NCBI RefSeq assembly: GCF_013426205.1
Contig: NC_089424.1
Span: 4,340,001 to 4,404,000, forward strand
Source of the DNA: Metarhizium brunneum
Taxonomy: Eukaryota; Ascomycota; Sordariomycetes; Hypocreales; Clavicipitaceae
Direction: 5' to 3'
Length of the DNA stretch: 64,000 nt
Of the stretch, positions 44,513 through 61,492 are shown piece after piece. How positions within the stretch are numbered: the stretch's first letter is position 1; the number at the start of each line of letters is the position of its first letter. The translations under genes and the position numbers were made by a program. The notes under the pieces were generated by a model. It was not told the origin of the DNA. It ran no database searches and saw nothing but the letters and a program-made list of their open reading frames with translations.

Positions 44513-47017
44513 ATGACACCGCCCGACGAGACGTTTGGAACCGCAGCGCGTGGGAGACGACGATCGCATCATGCCTGCCTCACCTGCCGGTCTGTCGCGC
44601 CCGTGTTGATGCCTCCACGGACCATGGCCCTCCATGTCCCGCTGAACATTGAACCCGTCCCGCTGACCTTTTCGACGACGCAGGAGAAAAAAGGTTCGCT
44701 GTCCCGCCGAGAAGCCCGCCTGCTCCAGCTGCGTCCGCCTCAAGCAGACGTGCTCCTATCCGCCCGCAGCCAAGGCGGCTCGAAGTGGCCGATCGGTATG
44801 TCCTGCCCTCCTCGCAACGGCCGCTGCGCACCTCTGACGAGACCACAAACCGGCAGGAGGAGAGATTGGCGCACCTTGAAGAGAAATTGGATCTCCTCTT
44901 AACTGGGAGGTTGTACAGACAACGTCCACATCACCCCCAGCGTTCAGACCTTCTGACCAGGTTCCCAAAGGCCCAGCCAGTCTTCGAGCCAAGAGCAACC
45001 GCCCGACGATGTCTCCAGCTTCTCTGAAAAGTCCCTCTCGGCGACGCCCCCGGCGCGAGAGAACCAACACGCCTATGCCTTTGGCGGCCTCGCCTTGTCG
45101 ACGCCCTTCGAAGCGGAACTCTCCAAGCTGCGACCGAGCCCGTCCGACATTGCCCTCGGCATCCGCCTCTACTTTGAGTTTTGCCATCGGCAGCCCATTT
45201 GGTGCTTCGAGCGAGATGAGGTTAGCGACATCGGCTCCCTTACTGACGAGCTTGCTTGCAGCATCCTGGCTGTCACGTCGCGCTTCTCGCGGAGACGAGA
45301 CGAGCTGCAGGTCTACGGCGACAACGCCAGAAGCATGATCATGGCCCGCGTGGCCAACGGCTCCGTCGGTCTTGCCACCATAGAGAGCCTGTGCATCCTG
45401 TGTTATTCGTCATTTATAGGTAATAATCAGCACCACCCCCCACCCCCCTTTCCAACTGCGAGCTCTCGCGTGTGGCTAATCGCAAGTCGTGCAGACGGAA
45501 ACGTGCATCTCGGCCAGTTTCACCTCGGACTGGCCCTGCAACTGTGCCGGTCGGCCATGCTGGACCTGGACGCGGGATACGCCATGGACGACCTCACGTC
45601 GGAGCGCAAGAAGAGAGTCTTTTGGAGTCTGCAGGTCCTGGACCAGTACCACGGCCGCCAGACGGGAATCCTCAGCGCGCCGACAGAGATATGGCGGCAG
45701 TCGCACGGCTCGGGCGGCGTCGAGCATCGCCATCACATGGAGCTGGACGCCAAAGTGCCGCCCCTGCCGCTCGACGATCTCGGCCACACGGTCCCGAGCG
45801 AGCCTGGCATCTGGAATACAAGCGTCCATCTCGGCTGGGTCTGGAGCCGCGTGCGGAAATACGTGTCGGACTGCGCGCACGGCATCTTCCGCGAGCCCTG
45901 GCGGCGCGACTCCATGTATGCCACGGTCCTGTCCGACTTCATGGAGGCCGAGAACAGGATCCCCATGTGCCACAGGTACGACTCTGTCAAGTTTTACGAG
46001 CGCAAGATGGAGGACATCAAGATGAACCGCGACTACTGGGCGACGTGGCTCAAGGAGCAGTTTACGTACCACGCCATCCCGACCGTCCTCAACCACCCGT
46101 TCCTCTACATCGTGGGCGCGCAGCACAACGCGAACCTGGCGATTCCCAACACCTTTTGGCGGCGGTCGTCGGAGCTGGCGCTCATACACTCGACGTGGAT
46201 CGTGCGCATGATTGACATGGTGCTGGACAAGCAGGTGCCCCTGACGGATCCCTTCTTCGGCCACATTGCCGCCATCGCCGCCACCGTGCATCTGTACTAT
46301 TGCTGCGCGGCGGCGGCCAAGCTGAAGCACAAGTCCAACGCCGACTTTGCCAAGTGCAGGCGCTTCCTCAAGGGCTTCATCCCCTTTTCGCCGGCGTGCC
46401 GGGCCCTGGTGCGTATTCCCCCCGCGTCGCTGACAGCAACTTACACGGCATCCCACGGCTAACATGTGTTTCGACAGGACCAAAACCTGGACAAGATGAC
46501 CCGGATCGCCGCCGGCTCCGAGACAAACGACGTCGAGGACTGGATGCCGTCCCGCATCTACCTCAGCGTGCCGCTCATGTGGAACATTCTGCAGTTCAAC
46601 TGCACGGCCGACTCGAGGGAGTTTCCGCACACGGGCCTGCTGGACGCGTCGCTGGCCCTCACCGTCGCCCGCGAAGACGACGACGAGGCCACGACGCTCG
46701 ACATCATCGTGGCCACGTCGCCCGAGATCACCGTCAACACGGCCGACGGCGGCCAGGACGCGCCCACTCTGCCGTTCAAGGGCACCGTCAACTCGTCGCC
46801 CAGCTCGTCGGCCGAGACGGCCTTTAACGAGATTTCGGCCGAGCAGGCGGATAGTCTCACTTTCAACACGACGCCGTGGCTGTATGCCGACCCGTCGCAG
46901 TTTGACTCCATGACGGACCTTGTCTATCACGACGCGCGGCCGAGCATGGGCGGCAGCAGGGGCAGGGCGTGGTGGGAGGGGGGGGATATGGACGACAGTA
47001 TCTTCAGTCACATTTAG
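44513..47017 (+). CDS. Zn2Cys6 transcription factor with fungal_trans domain
   Basis: Probable pathway regulator, placed between the Rieske and dimethylglycine oxidase genes on the same strand. ATG 44513 opens with MTPPDETF and a basic GRRRSHHACLTC. An intron at 44590-44683 completes the finger as CRRKKVRCPAEKPACSSC then VRLKQTCSY. A second intron after ARSGRS leads to a short coiled coil (EERLAHLEEKLDLLL), the usual dimerisation helix. Then come ELSKLRPSPSDIALGIRLYF, QPIWCFERDE, a splice at about 45420-45490, LDAGYAMDDLTSERKKRVFW, and a last intron near 46410-46477. The protein ends DDSIFSHI. One small intron around 44900-44960 is needed but not resolved. The fungal_trans motif ERKKRVFWSLQVLDQ is clear. 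Confidence 0.85.
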
Positions 47018-51662
<4,645 letters not shown>

Positions 51663-52600
51663 ATTACTGCACGTTGATGGAGAAATAGATTACGGCAAGT
51701 CATGGAATATGGGCATATTTGGTAAATGATGGAGAAGGCACTTGATTTAATATAATACAGCCGGGGGCCATGATACGTGTGTCACATGTTAGGGAATGTA
51801 GCGAGTCGCGACGGTCCTCATCATTTCGTTGCTAGTTGCCTGAGCCTGCAATATTGTTTGGAATGAGATTGACGAATTCCCGCTTACGTTTTATGCTACC
51901 CGTATCAGTATAGAATTCAAGCGGGCATGTTTAAGACGAGACTTGCAGAAATCCACGCGAACGGGCTGCTAGCTCAATCCTGTTACCAGTCAAGTGTATC
52001 GTTTCTGATGTAGCGATTCTGGCAAAGTACATGACAATCCGCCTGTACTGCAACGTAGACATTAGCAAACGACTCGTTCTAGACATTCTCCGAATTGCTC
52101 TCACCGGCAGAAATCCGTCATGATAAATTGCTAATAATAAACCCGAATCGAACGACCCCTCATGCGGCATGCCCCGATGTCGCCAGCCGGTGCCCGATGT
52201 TCATGTAATTCACACCTGGCGCGCCCTTCAACTGGGTCGGGTCGATGCCGGCTGTGGAGTCTTATTCCCACTATTTACACCCACCATTTACAAGACTCCC
52301 TCTTCTCTTGTCCCCGAATTACGTTTTGGTTTGTCACTGCACCAGGAAGCCAAGCCGGAGGATGCAGGTCACGTGAGCGGCGGACCCGGCATCCAACCCC
52401 GAACCCCCGACGGTTGACAAACGAATTCCAACCTTGCCAGGCGACATCGGCCTCGGGGGGGAAAGCCAATTCACTGATAAGGCACCTTCACAGTGTGCCG
52501 GACACGGCAACAAGATGGCATTCAGAGCTCCTCGCACCCTTGTACCCCAACAGTAGCCGTGGTGGGGGAGACGGGAACGGGAATACATATAAGGAACTCC
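51663..52600. other. Intergenic region before the sarcosine-oxidase-like gene
   Basis: About 940 bp without a supported gene; the last 300 bp form the promoter, with CACGTG at 52370 and a CATATAA near 52585. Confidence 0.4.
52368..52377. promoter_or_regulatory. GTCACGTGAG site upstream of the FAD oxidase
   Basis: CACGTG core at 52370-52375, 294 bp before the ATG at 52664 (231 bp before the alternative ATG at 52601). The spacing resembles that of the other two enzyme genes, but the flanks match less well. Confidence 0.4.
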
Positions 52601-52663
52601 ATGACCAGCCGCCAACCTCGCCCGTCCTCCTCGCTCGACTCAGCACCGAGCCGACTCGACAGC

Positions 52664-54124
52664 ATGGCCCCTGCCGGATCATCCTACATCATTGTCGGCG
52701 CGGGGGTTTTCGGAGTGTCGACCGCCTACCACCTGATTCGAAAGTACCCCTCGGCGTCGGTGACGCTCGTGGACCGCGATGCCTTTGACGCCGACAGCCG
52801 GGTCGCGGCGTCGTGGGACTGGAACAAGGTGATGCGCGCCGACTACGACGACCCCGTGTACTGCGAGCTGGCGCTCGAGGCGCAGGACGTCTTCACGTCG
52901 GATCCCCTGTGGCGGCCGTTCTTCCACCAGACGGGGCTCTACTGGATGTGCGGGCGCGACTACGCCCGCGACTGCATCCGCAACTTTGAGCGGCTCGGCC
53001 GCCACCACGACATCTCCGTCTGGCCCGTCGACGAGGCGCGCACCATGTTTGGCGGCCTGTTCAGCGAGTCCGACTACACCAACGTCGAGCAGGTGCTCGT
53101 CAACCGGGCCAGCGGCTGGGTCGCCGCCGGGGACTGCCTGCAGGCCGTCACCCGCAGGGCCCTGGAGCTGGGCGTCGCCTACGTGGCCGACGAGGTGGCG
53201 GCGCTGCAGGTCGACCGCGCCGGGCGGTGCACCGGCGTCCGGACCGCCGGCGGCCGGAGCCTCGAGGCGGCCCACGTCGTCCTCTGCACCGGCGCCTTCA
53301 CGCCCAAGCTGCTGGAGGTGAGCGCCGCGGCGAGCGGCCTCGACGCCCTGCAGGCCGGCTCGAGGATCTTGGCCGGCGGCATCACCACGGGCATGACGCG
53401 GCTGGACGATGACTCGTACGCAAAGTTTGCGGATATGCCGGTCGGCATTCAGGGATACACGACGCTCAAAGGTAATAATATACTGCACCGTGTCCCCCTT
53501 TACCGCTGTTGTTATGTCTTGAGCAAAAAGGCTGACTAGTTGATGGTTCCAGCGCCCTTTATGGGAAGCCTGCCGCCCACCAAGGACAGGGAGCTCAAGT
53601 GGTGGGGGCAAAAGATCTTCAAGAACACCAAGGAGGTCCTTCCCGGGCGCTTCATCTCGATGCCGCCCGCGGAAGCCGACTATGCGCAGTGGAAGATATC
53701 CGAACGGCTCAAGGAGGACATTCTCAACGTGAGCAGCGCCTTTTACGGAAGCCAAGCTGCAAAGTGGAAGTTTGAGAAGCACCGCATCTGCTGGTAAGTC
53801 CGTTGCTGCCGTGTTTACTGCTGGCGCTTGGCGAACTGACCATCTACATCTAGGGACGCCTTCACCACCAGCTCCGACTTCATCATCTCGCCGCACACGG
53901 CGGCCAAGGGACTCTACGTGGCGACGTGCGGCTCGTTCCACGGGTACAAGTTCTTCCCCGTGATTGGGAAATACGTGGTGGACATGCTGGAGGACTCGCT
54001 CCCGGCCCAGCTGGCGAACAAATGGGCGTGGGACCGCGAAAGGCCCGACCCGTCCGTCAACCCCGACTGGCCGACCTTCGAGATGAAGGACTTGCTGGAT
54101 CCTGTGAGGGAGTCGAGGCTTTAA
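52664..54124 (+). CDS. FAD-dependent amine oxidase, sarcosine oxidase / fructosyl-amine oxidase type
   Basis: Monomeric DAO-family flavoprotein. Exons 52664-53471, 53553-53793 and 53854-54124 sum to 1320 nt (439 aa). The FAD-binding start is YIIVGAGVFGVSTAYHL; then RVAASWDWNKVMRADY with the conserved Arg, CTGAFTPKLL, and the C-terminal SDFIISPHTAAKGLYVATCGSFHGYKF typical of sarcosine, pipecolate and fructosyl-amino-acid oxidases. In this location sarcosine is the most economical substrate, giving glycine, formaldehyde and peroxide. The family cannot be split into these activities by eye. A start at 52601 would add 21 Ser/Pro-rich residues. The C-terminus RESRL is close to, but not, a canonical peroxisomal signal. 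Confidence 0.88.
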
Positions 54125-55529
54125 ACTGCCGCGCAGACACGTCGAGTGTTTCCATCACATGAGCTGTTGCCGCAGCGGAAGCAGGGCCTTGGGGGAACTT
54201 TTGGTCTCGGCAATACTATATGGCGCAATACATACATTAATACACGTGCATTTCATGTTTCTGACTGGAGGCTTGCTTCTAGTTTCCCATCTCGGACGTA
54301 TACCGGAGTGAGTAGGTGGCTGGCAGTCTTGAGATGGACCGTTGGGCGTACGTAAAAATCGCGCGGCGTTGATACGAGTCTTTACACCTGCCTCGAAAAG
54401 TCGTCAATGGCGCCTTGCCAAGCCGAGCACTTGAGGGTATATGGAGACTTGGACACAAGTCTAGACTGATTATCTTGGGGCAGAACCTATAAGCTGTGGG
54501 TTGGCGCTCTTGCAATTTATGGTTATCGCCGTGAAAGGAAGGTTATTCAGGCGCAGGGGCTCCGCCGGGATCCGCCGCCGCAGGTTCCATTGTGAATGCG
54601 ACCTTGGTTGATGGTGTAATCCAGCGAGTTTCCAAGAATAGACGACTGCCACAGTTGGAACTTGGAAGTTGGGAGCAACTATGCGGCGTGACCATGGTTG
54701 ATAACTGGCTACATATGTACTGCTCAAGTCACGGGTGCATGGGTCAACGGTGCTTGTAGCCGGCAACCGTCAACCCAGAGTCCTAGTTGAGACAACATTG
54801 AACATTTGAACGTTTGCAAGTGAGAATGATTGACACATGTAGCATTTTACGCGCTACCCATTCTCCACACCTCTCCGCCGTCCGTCTGAATGGCTACTAA
54901 TCGCCAAGTAGTACTTAGTACATAAAGTATGTAGGCGGCGCCGATCCGAGGCCCAGCAACACGAGGTGCTGCAAAGTCAATCCTGTCTGCATCGGCGCTT
55001 GACAAAGTCCAGAAGGAGACACGGGCCACGTCGTCCGATTCGGACAATGATCGACCGTTTCAAGCGGCCGCGTGCGCAACCAGCGTTCTTGGTCCAAGAC
55101 GGCGCGCGATCCCTCGACGCCATTGGCCCCCGTGCCCAAGGGATGCCGGCCTGCCCAGGACCGAATCAGAGCTCGCGTCCGCCCTCGAACCTGCCTCTTC
55201 GGATCTGCCAAGAACGGTCATCGTGGCCCGCTGGCATTCGATGTTTATCGTCGCCAGCCCTCGGCGCTCGATGCGACCTCGACGCCGTGGAGCGTCCATG
55301 TCGTACCAGACTTGACTTGACTTGACCCCTTCGGCCATGTCCCGTCCACTGCGGCTCTGGCTCGTGACTGTGCGCTCGCGAGCTTTAAGCTTCTTTTACG
55401 CAAGATCGGCAATCTCTAGCACGGGCTTTGACCCTGATGGATCGTCTGTGATTGCCCGTGTCATCGCCTCGAGCCCATCAACTCGATAGAATCGGCAGGT
55501 GACGGCGTGTAAACTGAACCAAGTCTGCG
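54125..55529. other. Spacer and trypsin promoter
   Basis: About 1.4 kb with only short unconvincing frames. GC rises toward the trypsin gene; a CACGTG occurs at about 54245 without an adjacent gene start. Confidence 0.4.
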
Positions 55530-55537
55530 TATAAATA
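55530..55537 (+). promoter_or_regulatory. TATA box of the trypsin gene
   Basis: Perfect TATAAATA 125 bp upstream of the trypsin ATG, followed by a pyrimidine-rich leader. Confidence 0.65.
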
Positions 55538-55654
55538 CGGCCGAGGCCTCTCACGATATTGGCCTTTCTTTTTTTTCCGTCTTCATCCCATCAGAGCAGT
55601 TCGACTCTTACTTCTTGCACTTGACAGTACAGCATCTCCGGTCCCGCCTACAAC

Positions 55655-56571
55655 ATGGTCTCCAAGGCAGCTCTCGCGATTGCCAGCGCAATCTTTGCCG
55701 TTCAGTCGGCGACGGCCGCGCCGGCCAAGAATGGCAAGTTCATCGTCGGCGGAGAGGCTGCCGCCCCGGGCGATTTCCCCTACATCGTGGCCCTGTTGTC
55801 GAGCAATTTCCAGTTCTGCGGCGGCACCCTGGTCAACAACGACACTGTCATCACCGCGGGTCACTGCACCAGCTCAGACGTTTCGGGATACGAAATCCGC
55901 GCCGGATCACTGGTGAGTTGTACTTGTCCGGGACTCACATCTCACGACTAACACGACGGCTTTTTGCGTCCTGTAGGCCTCGGGATCTGGCGGCACCAAG
56001 GTCAAGGTGCGCTCGGCCACCCGTCACCCCAATTACAACGCCAACAACCTGGACAATGACGTTGCCGTCTGGAAGCTGGCCACGGGGATTCCTGAAAGCG
56101 ACACCATCAAATACGCCAAGCTGCCTGAGCCGGGCTCCGACCCAACGCCCGGCACCAACGTCACCGTAGCCGGCTGGTACGTACATGCACACGCGCGACG
56201 TGGATGAAGCTCCCGAGCCGAGCCCAGATATTGATGCCAACTGTCTGACTTTTGAGTTTAGGGGCCGTTTGACGGAAGGCGGAGCGACGCCCGACAAGCT
56301 GCAAAAGGTGACGGTTCCCGTCGTCGACCGCGCCATCTGCAAAAAGGCCTACAGCACGCCCACGCCGCTGGAGATCACGGACAACATGTTTTGCGCGGGC
56401 CTGGAGAAGGGCGGCCAGGATGCGTGCCAGGGAGACAGCGGCGGCCCCATTGTCCAGGGCGATGTGTTGATCGGCGTCGTTTCGTGGGGCACCGGCTGCG
56501 CCCGGCCCAACAAGTACGGTGTTTACACCAGGCTGGCCAACTATGACAGCTTTCTCAAGAAGTACCTGTAG
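55655..56571 (+). CDS. Secreted trypsin-like serine protease (S1A)
   Basis: Extracellular protease. Exons 55655-55912, 55977-56176 and 56262-56571 sum to 768 nt (255 aa). Signal peptide about residues 1-22 (ending ATAA), short propeptide, mature start IVGGEAAAPGDFPY at residue 30. The catalytic triad is His70 (TAGHC), Asp114 (LDNDVAVWKL) and Ser212 (QGDSGGP). Asp206 in the specificity pocket predicts cleavage after Lys/Arg. Six cysteines are placed as in fungal trypsins. The residue before IVGG is Phe, not Arg/Lys, so activation by trypsin itself is unlikely. Such trypsins are common in insect- and plant-associated Hypocreales and act on host or environmental protein. Confidence 0.94.
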
Positions 56572-56665
56572 ACGCCCGTCGTGGCAGGACATGAGCATGG
56601 TGCATGGTTGAGAAATGAGCTTCAGCCGGAATCATTTGCCTTCTCTCACACTATGAAATGGGCTC

Positions 56666-56815
56666 TCCCGTTGGCACAAATCATAGCATATTGACTTTAA
56701 CACATTGAATATATTGGCATGAACAAGCAGTCGTCTACATCCCGTTGGCGCAAATCATAGCATATTGACTTTTGTCACATTGAATATATTGGGCATGAAC
56801 AAGCAGTCATCTACA
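56666..56815. repeat. 74-bp tandem duplication at the thiolase 3' end
   Basis: Copy 1 (56666-56739) and copy 2 (56740-56815) share tcccgttggcRcaaatcatagc, then catattgactt, cacattgaatatattgg, catgaacaagcagtcRtctaca, with two single-base length differences. Copy 2 contains the thiolase stop codon (56811-56813); copy 1 is now 3' untranslated. Confidence 0.85.
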
Positions 56816-58797
56816 GCTTCGTCTTGGCATCGAGAAAGAACAGGTTCCGCCCGTCCTCGCCCGTCCGCACGCTTCCCGTCTTTCCCACGTGTTCTGCAGC
56901 CGTCGTCGCCAGCTGAGACAAGGTTAGCTCGTCGCCGTGGTTGGCGAGGAACCGCCTGCCCGTCCCTCGTAGTCTGCCGACAATGAGGCCTAGTCCCGGC
57001 GTGCCATCCCGGTTGTACTCGATGGTATAAGTCTAGAACGACGTTAGCCCGTGTCCATGCGGCCGATGCTCCCAACGCTCACCTCGATCGTGGCCGTGCC
57101 CTCTGCTGCTTCAGTAAACGGCGGGCTGTATCCGTCGACAACTTCCGGCAACGGGTTGCTCGTCGGATACGCCTGCCCGTCTCCCCTGGGCCGGGCCGAC
57201 AAGCACAAGGCATGCTGGTGCGTCAGCATGCCGCCGTTGGCGAGAATGAGACCAGTGCTGTGCCTCTTGGCCCGTAGTTCCCGGGCCATGGCGGTGATGG
57301 CCTTTTGCCACGTTAATACAGTGCGGTGGCCTGCGCGGACGCGTGCGACGGAGACTTACGTGCATGGAGTAGTTGTTTCCGGCGCCGCCGAACGAGGTCA
57401 AGCCCCCTAGGAGCGTGATGGGCTTCTGCCACGACGTGGTCGACAGGCCGACGTGGTCGCAGGCAAGCTTGGGCACAATGGGAAAACACCTGGCATGGCT
57501 GTGTCAGTGGCGGCGACTCCCACCATGCAATTGCGGCGGCCGTGTACGTACGAGTAAAAGTCGTAGCAGTCCACATCGCTCGCCGAGAGGCCCGAAACAT
57601 GCAGCGCGGCATCGATGGACTTTGTGATGGCTTCGCTGTGGTGCAGATGCCGCCGTTCCCAAACTGGCGAGGGGTGCAGTTAGCATCCAGCGATCAACGA
57701 CTCAACGGGCTACGTGTGCGCTCACAATTGTCCTTTTCGTGCGTGCCCGCGCCGCCCAAGACATAAATCCACCTGTCTTGGGGAATACCAAGCTTCTTTG
57801 CGTGTTCCGTCGAGGTGAGGATGCAGGCCGCGGACAAATTGACGCCGTTGAAGGCATTCATCAGCAGGGGATCTGGTCAAGGCATTAGCTCGGCCGTTTG
57901 ATTCCTTTGTCGGGGGGGGAATGCGGGTGGCGTTACACGGATCGCAAATCATCCTGTTCTTCTTGGACACGAGGCCGATTTGCTCGGCCGTCTTGGGAGG
58001 CTGCTGGTAGTTCCACGAGTACACATTCTCGGAGCCGATCCGGTCAAACTCGGCATACATTTTGGCAGACTCGGCGGCGCTCTCTGCTGCCGACAGTCCC
58101 CGGTGCGCACGGCGGCCATTTTCGTACAGAGGGTACACATGGATCGGCAGGCCCATGGAGTGCAAGGTGCCGGAGCCTGTGCGAGGCGCATTAGACCACA
58201 TAAGACATGTGCCGTGCGATGTGCCGACTACCTACTCTCTTTGAGGATGGAAAGGTCCAGGGATGCCAGCTGCTTCCCGTTGGGATCAGGCTCGAGCCAG
58301 CCCTTGGGGGGGTTTTCTCCGGCTTTTTGGCAGGCAGCAACTGCGACGGCGAGTTAGCAAACACGGTTCCTCGTTTTTTTTGAGGGGGGCAGACGCGGAA
58401 AAGACTTGCGAGATGCCAGCGCCTCTCCTCCCGTCAAGACGGAGACGAGGCTCCTCCGGGCGGCAATGTCTCGGGCGGCCTCGTCGCATTGCAGGGCGGG
58501 CTGATTGCCGCCGTGCTCGCCGAGGACGCGGCGCGTGGGCTTGATGCCGAGTCGATGGGAAATGACGGCGGGCAGGTCATTGTACGCCCATGTCCAGGTT
58601 GGCACGACTCTCAAGCTGTCGACGTGCGCCAGCAGAGACTCCTGCGCGGCGTGGTCGAGTCCGCTGTCGTCGACGGCGCGACGAACAGCGTTGACCATGA
58701 GCTGTGCCGGCTCGACGGCGTCTTCCACCTTGAACGACTTGTTGCGCACGTCGCCCACGCCCACGATGATGGGGACCGCCGGTTGCTGCGTGGCCAT
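56811..58797 (-). CDS. Thiolase-like protein (TLP1 / acetyl-CoA acetyltransferase family)
   Basis: Multi-exon gene of the thiolase superfamily, the group with an added C-terminal TLP1 domain. Start ATG 58797 (MATQQPAVPIIVGVGDV); the first exon includes WAYNDLPAVISHRLGIKP and EHGGNQPALQCDEAARDIA, the equivalent of the substrate-loop GGN motif. Subsequent exons (frame changes near 58400, 58200, 57900, 57700, 57500, 57350 and 57050) contain SGTLHSMGLPIHVYPLYENG, then MYAEFDRIGSENVYSWN, both TLP1 signatures, and a C-terminal GTGRRFLANHGDELT. The stop is at 56811. Exon ends were not all fixed. It likely acts on an acyl-CoA in peroxisomal or mitochondrial beta-oxidation. It is divergent from an enoyl-CoA hydratase gene, which supports a shared pathway. 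Confidence 0.82.
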
Positions 58798-59401
58798 GGT
58801 GCCGATGCCGTCTCAGGGGGAGTGAAATGGATGCAAAAGACCACGTACAGTGACTACGTTGTTTTGCTGGTGGAGAGGAATCTTGTCGAGGGTCAACGTA
58901 GTGTTTTGATGCTCTGCTGGCTGGTAAACTGTCTGGTACGTATGTAGCCGGCAATCCCATGTGCTGCCGAGTACATATTCATTGTCCCAAGTCCAGCCTC
59001 TCGGCCGACCAAAAGTGGTTGCCGGCGGGGTTGACAGTTGACAGACTACCGAGTCTGGCCTGGTCTGGCCAATTCATTTATCAACATGGATCAATGATTG
59101 AGCATTGACGGAATTGACCCGCCGGGCAGCCTCTGAATATTTGGCCCGATAGTCCGATCAACCCCAGCTGGCGCGTAGCTCTAGCCTCTGAGCCGGAGTT
59201 GGGGCGGCTCCCGGCAACCGGCCCAACATTGCATGTACATGGACAGTCAATGCGTGTGTGAAGATTGAAGCGGGTGGACGCATCGAGGTACATGTACAGT
59301 CGATGCTGTTCCATGTCAAGTAGTTGCAGCCACTCGGCAACCAGAGCAAGACTCTCGCATCATTGATCCCTTTTCTGCACAACGCATCACGTCGTCGTTT
59401 T
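58798..59401. other. Shared promoter of the thiolase and hydratase genes
   Basis: About 600 bp between divergent starts; no gene is supported. It probably drives both genes. Confidence 0.5.
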
Positions 59402-59410
59402 TATATATAT
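59402..59410 (+). promoter_or_regulatory. TATA box of the enoyl-CoA hydratase gene
   Basis: TATATATAT about 85-90 bp upstream of the ATG at 59493. Confidence 0.5.
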
Positions 59411-59492
59411 TGACTCGACTTGACATTTCCCCTTCTGGCCACGACAGTCGACTCATTCTTCTCTCCGCGCACCCAGCTTGGTCTTCCTCACC

Positions 59493-60402
59493 ATGGCGCC
59501 ATCACTCGCCTCACAGCCCCCCGAACTGTCCTTTTACGAGCTCAGCTTCCCCGCGGAATATGTGCTGCTGGTGACCATCAACCGCGAGTCGCACATGAAT
59601 GCCATCCCCATGGCCGGCCACTGGCAGGGCGAGCGGCTGTGGCAGTGGTTCGACGACGAGCCCCAGCTCCGCGTCGCCATCGTCACCGGCAAGGGCACCA
59701 GGGCCTTTTGCTGCGGCGCCGACCTCAAGGAGCAGGCGCAGAAGCAGCACGCCCTCGAGAAGCCCGACGCCCCGGCCTTTCCCACCGGCGGCTTCATGGG
59801 CCTCACCACGCGCGTGGGCAAGAAGCCCGTCATCGCCGCCGTCAACGGCTTCGCCCTGGGCGGCGGCTTCGAAATCGCCCTCAACTGGTACGTCTTCTCT
59901 CGCCATTGACGGCGCGCGGCCACCCCCTTCAAGAAAGGTACTTTTTTTACTCACTATCCGCAGCGACATGGTGGTTGCCTCGCCGTCGGCCACGTTTGGG
60001 CTGCCCGAGGCAAAGAGAGGTCTCTGGGCGGCGGCCGGGGGCATCCCCCGCGCCGTGAGGACGTTTGGCATGCAGATGGCGTCAGAGATTGTGCTTGCCG
60101 GCCGCGTCTTGTCCGCCGCCGAGGCGAGGGACGCGGGTTTCTGCCGGGTGGCCGCGTCGCCGGGCGCCGTGGTGGGCGAGGCCGTCGCGCTGGCCGAGGA
60201 CGTCGCGGCCATGTCGCCGGATGCCGTGATTGTGAGCCGTGCCGGTCTCAGACAAACGTGGGAGACGGCGAGCGTCGAGAGGGCAGCCCAACTGGTCCAG
60301 GACAGATACGCCAGGGGTCTCTTGGAGGGGGAAAATCTACGTCTGGGCCTCATGGCGTTTGTTACCAAGACAAAGCCAGAGTTTGTACCGTCAAAGTTGT
60401 AA
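59493..60402 (+). CDS. Enoyl-CoA hydratase/isomerase (crotonase family)
   Basis: Exons 59493-59887 and 59964-60402 sum to 834 nt (277 aa). Crotonase motifs: the oxyanion-hole segment RAFCCGADLKEQ, the long central helix region KKPVIAAVNGFALGGGFEIAL and, after the intron, CDMVVASPSATFGLPEAKRGL; then AEARDAGFCRVAASPG. The Glu in FGLPEAKRG is one of the usual catalytic acids. The C-terminal SKL is a peroxisomal targeting signal type 1, so the enzyme likely works in peroxisomal beta-oxidation. The divergent thiolase-like gene fits as a partner in shortening a fatty or branched acyl chain. Confidence 0.92.
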
Positions 60403-61492
60403 TAATACATGTAGCTGCCATTTCTGTCCAGAGTGTTTATCACGGCCTCGACTACGCGTGACAATGGGATGCAGTCGGCGCCGCCAAGCAAAAAAGAAGC
60501 TTCAATGTTGTGTCGCGTAACACAGCCCGCTACACTGAGACTGGTTGTACGTACAAGGCACTGGGATGTCAACATTGGTCTGCAACAACCCGGACGCCAC
60601 TGGAGACGTCAGCCAGTGCTGGTGCCGTATCTGGTACTCAAAGTACCGGACATAATTGACATTGTACTCAAGTGCTACTGCGGAGTACGGCCGTCGCTAG
60701 ACCCCGGGGGCCGAGGCTCTCGGCTGTTTGGACCGCGTCGAGGGTCAATTGATGCGGGGTTACCGACCGAGTTGGCATTCAATGTTCCATCATTGATGTC
60801 TGCTTAACTGCCCAGGCACCTGGGTAACTACAACATCTGGTAAGAGTCAATTCAATTGATGTTTCAAATGTTGATGGCCGCGGCTTCTTGGCTTGTCCGT
60901 GCCCTGTCGCCCAGTGCTCCATTTCAACACGACGCGCAACCTTCGCTTCTGTCGGATGCAGGACTCCATGCGGACAAGGGCAAACCGTTCAATGTTTCGT
61001 TGGCCCCTTGCTTCAGCAAATATCTGGCGAATACATAGGGACCTCTTTACATACAATCTCGCTACTATGCGTTGTCGCACACGCCTGGGTCTGCCTGTGT
61101 AATACCCTATTGGTCACTAGGAGAACAAGGATAACGAGAACAAAATAGCGTCTAGGGTAGCTCATGAGTTACACAACATTTGAACATTTGTAGAAGTTCC
61201 TGATTGACTCGCTTTCAGGCGAGAGTAGCACCGACGACATACAAAAGCTCGCAGTTGAATATAGACACAGCCTCGATGGGTCATCTTGTCAATGTAATGA
61301 TTCTATTCATCTCAGTAGCCGGCTACGTAACTAGCAGTGAGGCTATTCCTATGCCCAGTCTCTCCTTTGCGTAAGAGGGAAAACCGTACTTGGCCATGTA
61401 CTAGTGACGTGTCTAGCCAGTGGCCGAGTCGGATGAAAACCCCTACCGCACAACTCAATCCTTGACGATGCATCCGTCTGCGTACACTTTGC
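60403..61492. other. One-kilobase spacer
   Basis: Short frames only; no supported gene, RNA or repeat. Confidence 0.4.

Noticed and set aside
45476..47011. Long minus-strand open frame (511 aa) opposite the regulator at 44513
   Set aside because: Arg/Val/His-rich translation without domains; it is the antisense shadow of a GC-rich, clearly coding plus-strand gene.
52679..53941. Minus-strand open frame of 420 aa opposite the FAD oxidase
   Set aside because: Composition typical of antisense shadows; the plus strand carries full DAO motifs and consistent introns.
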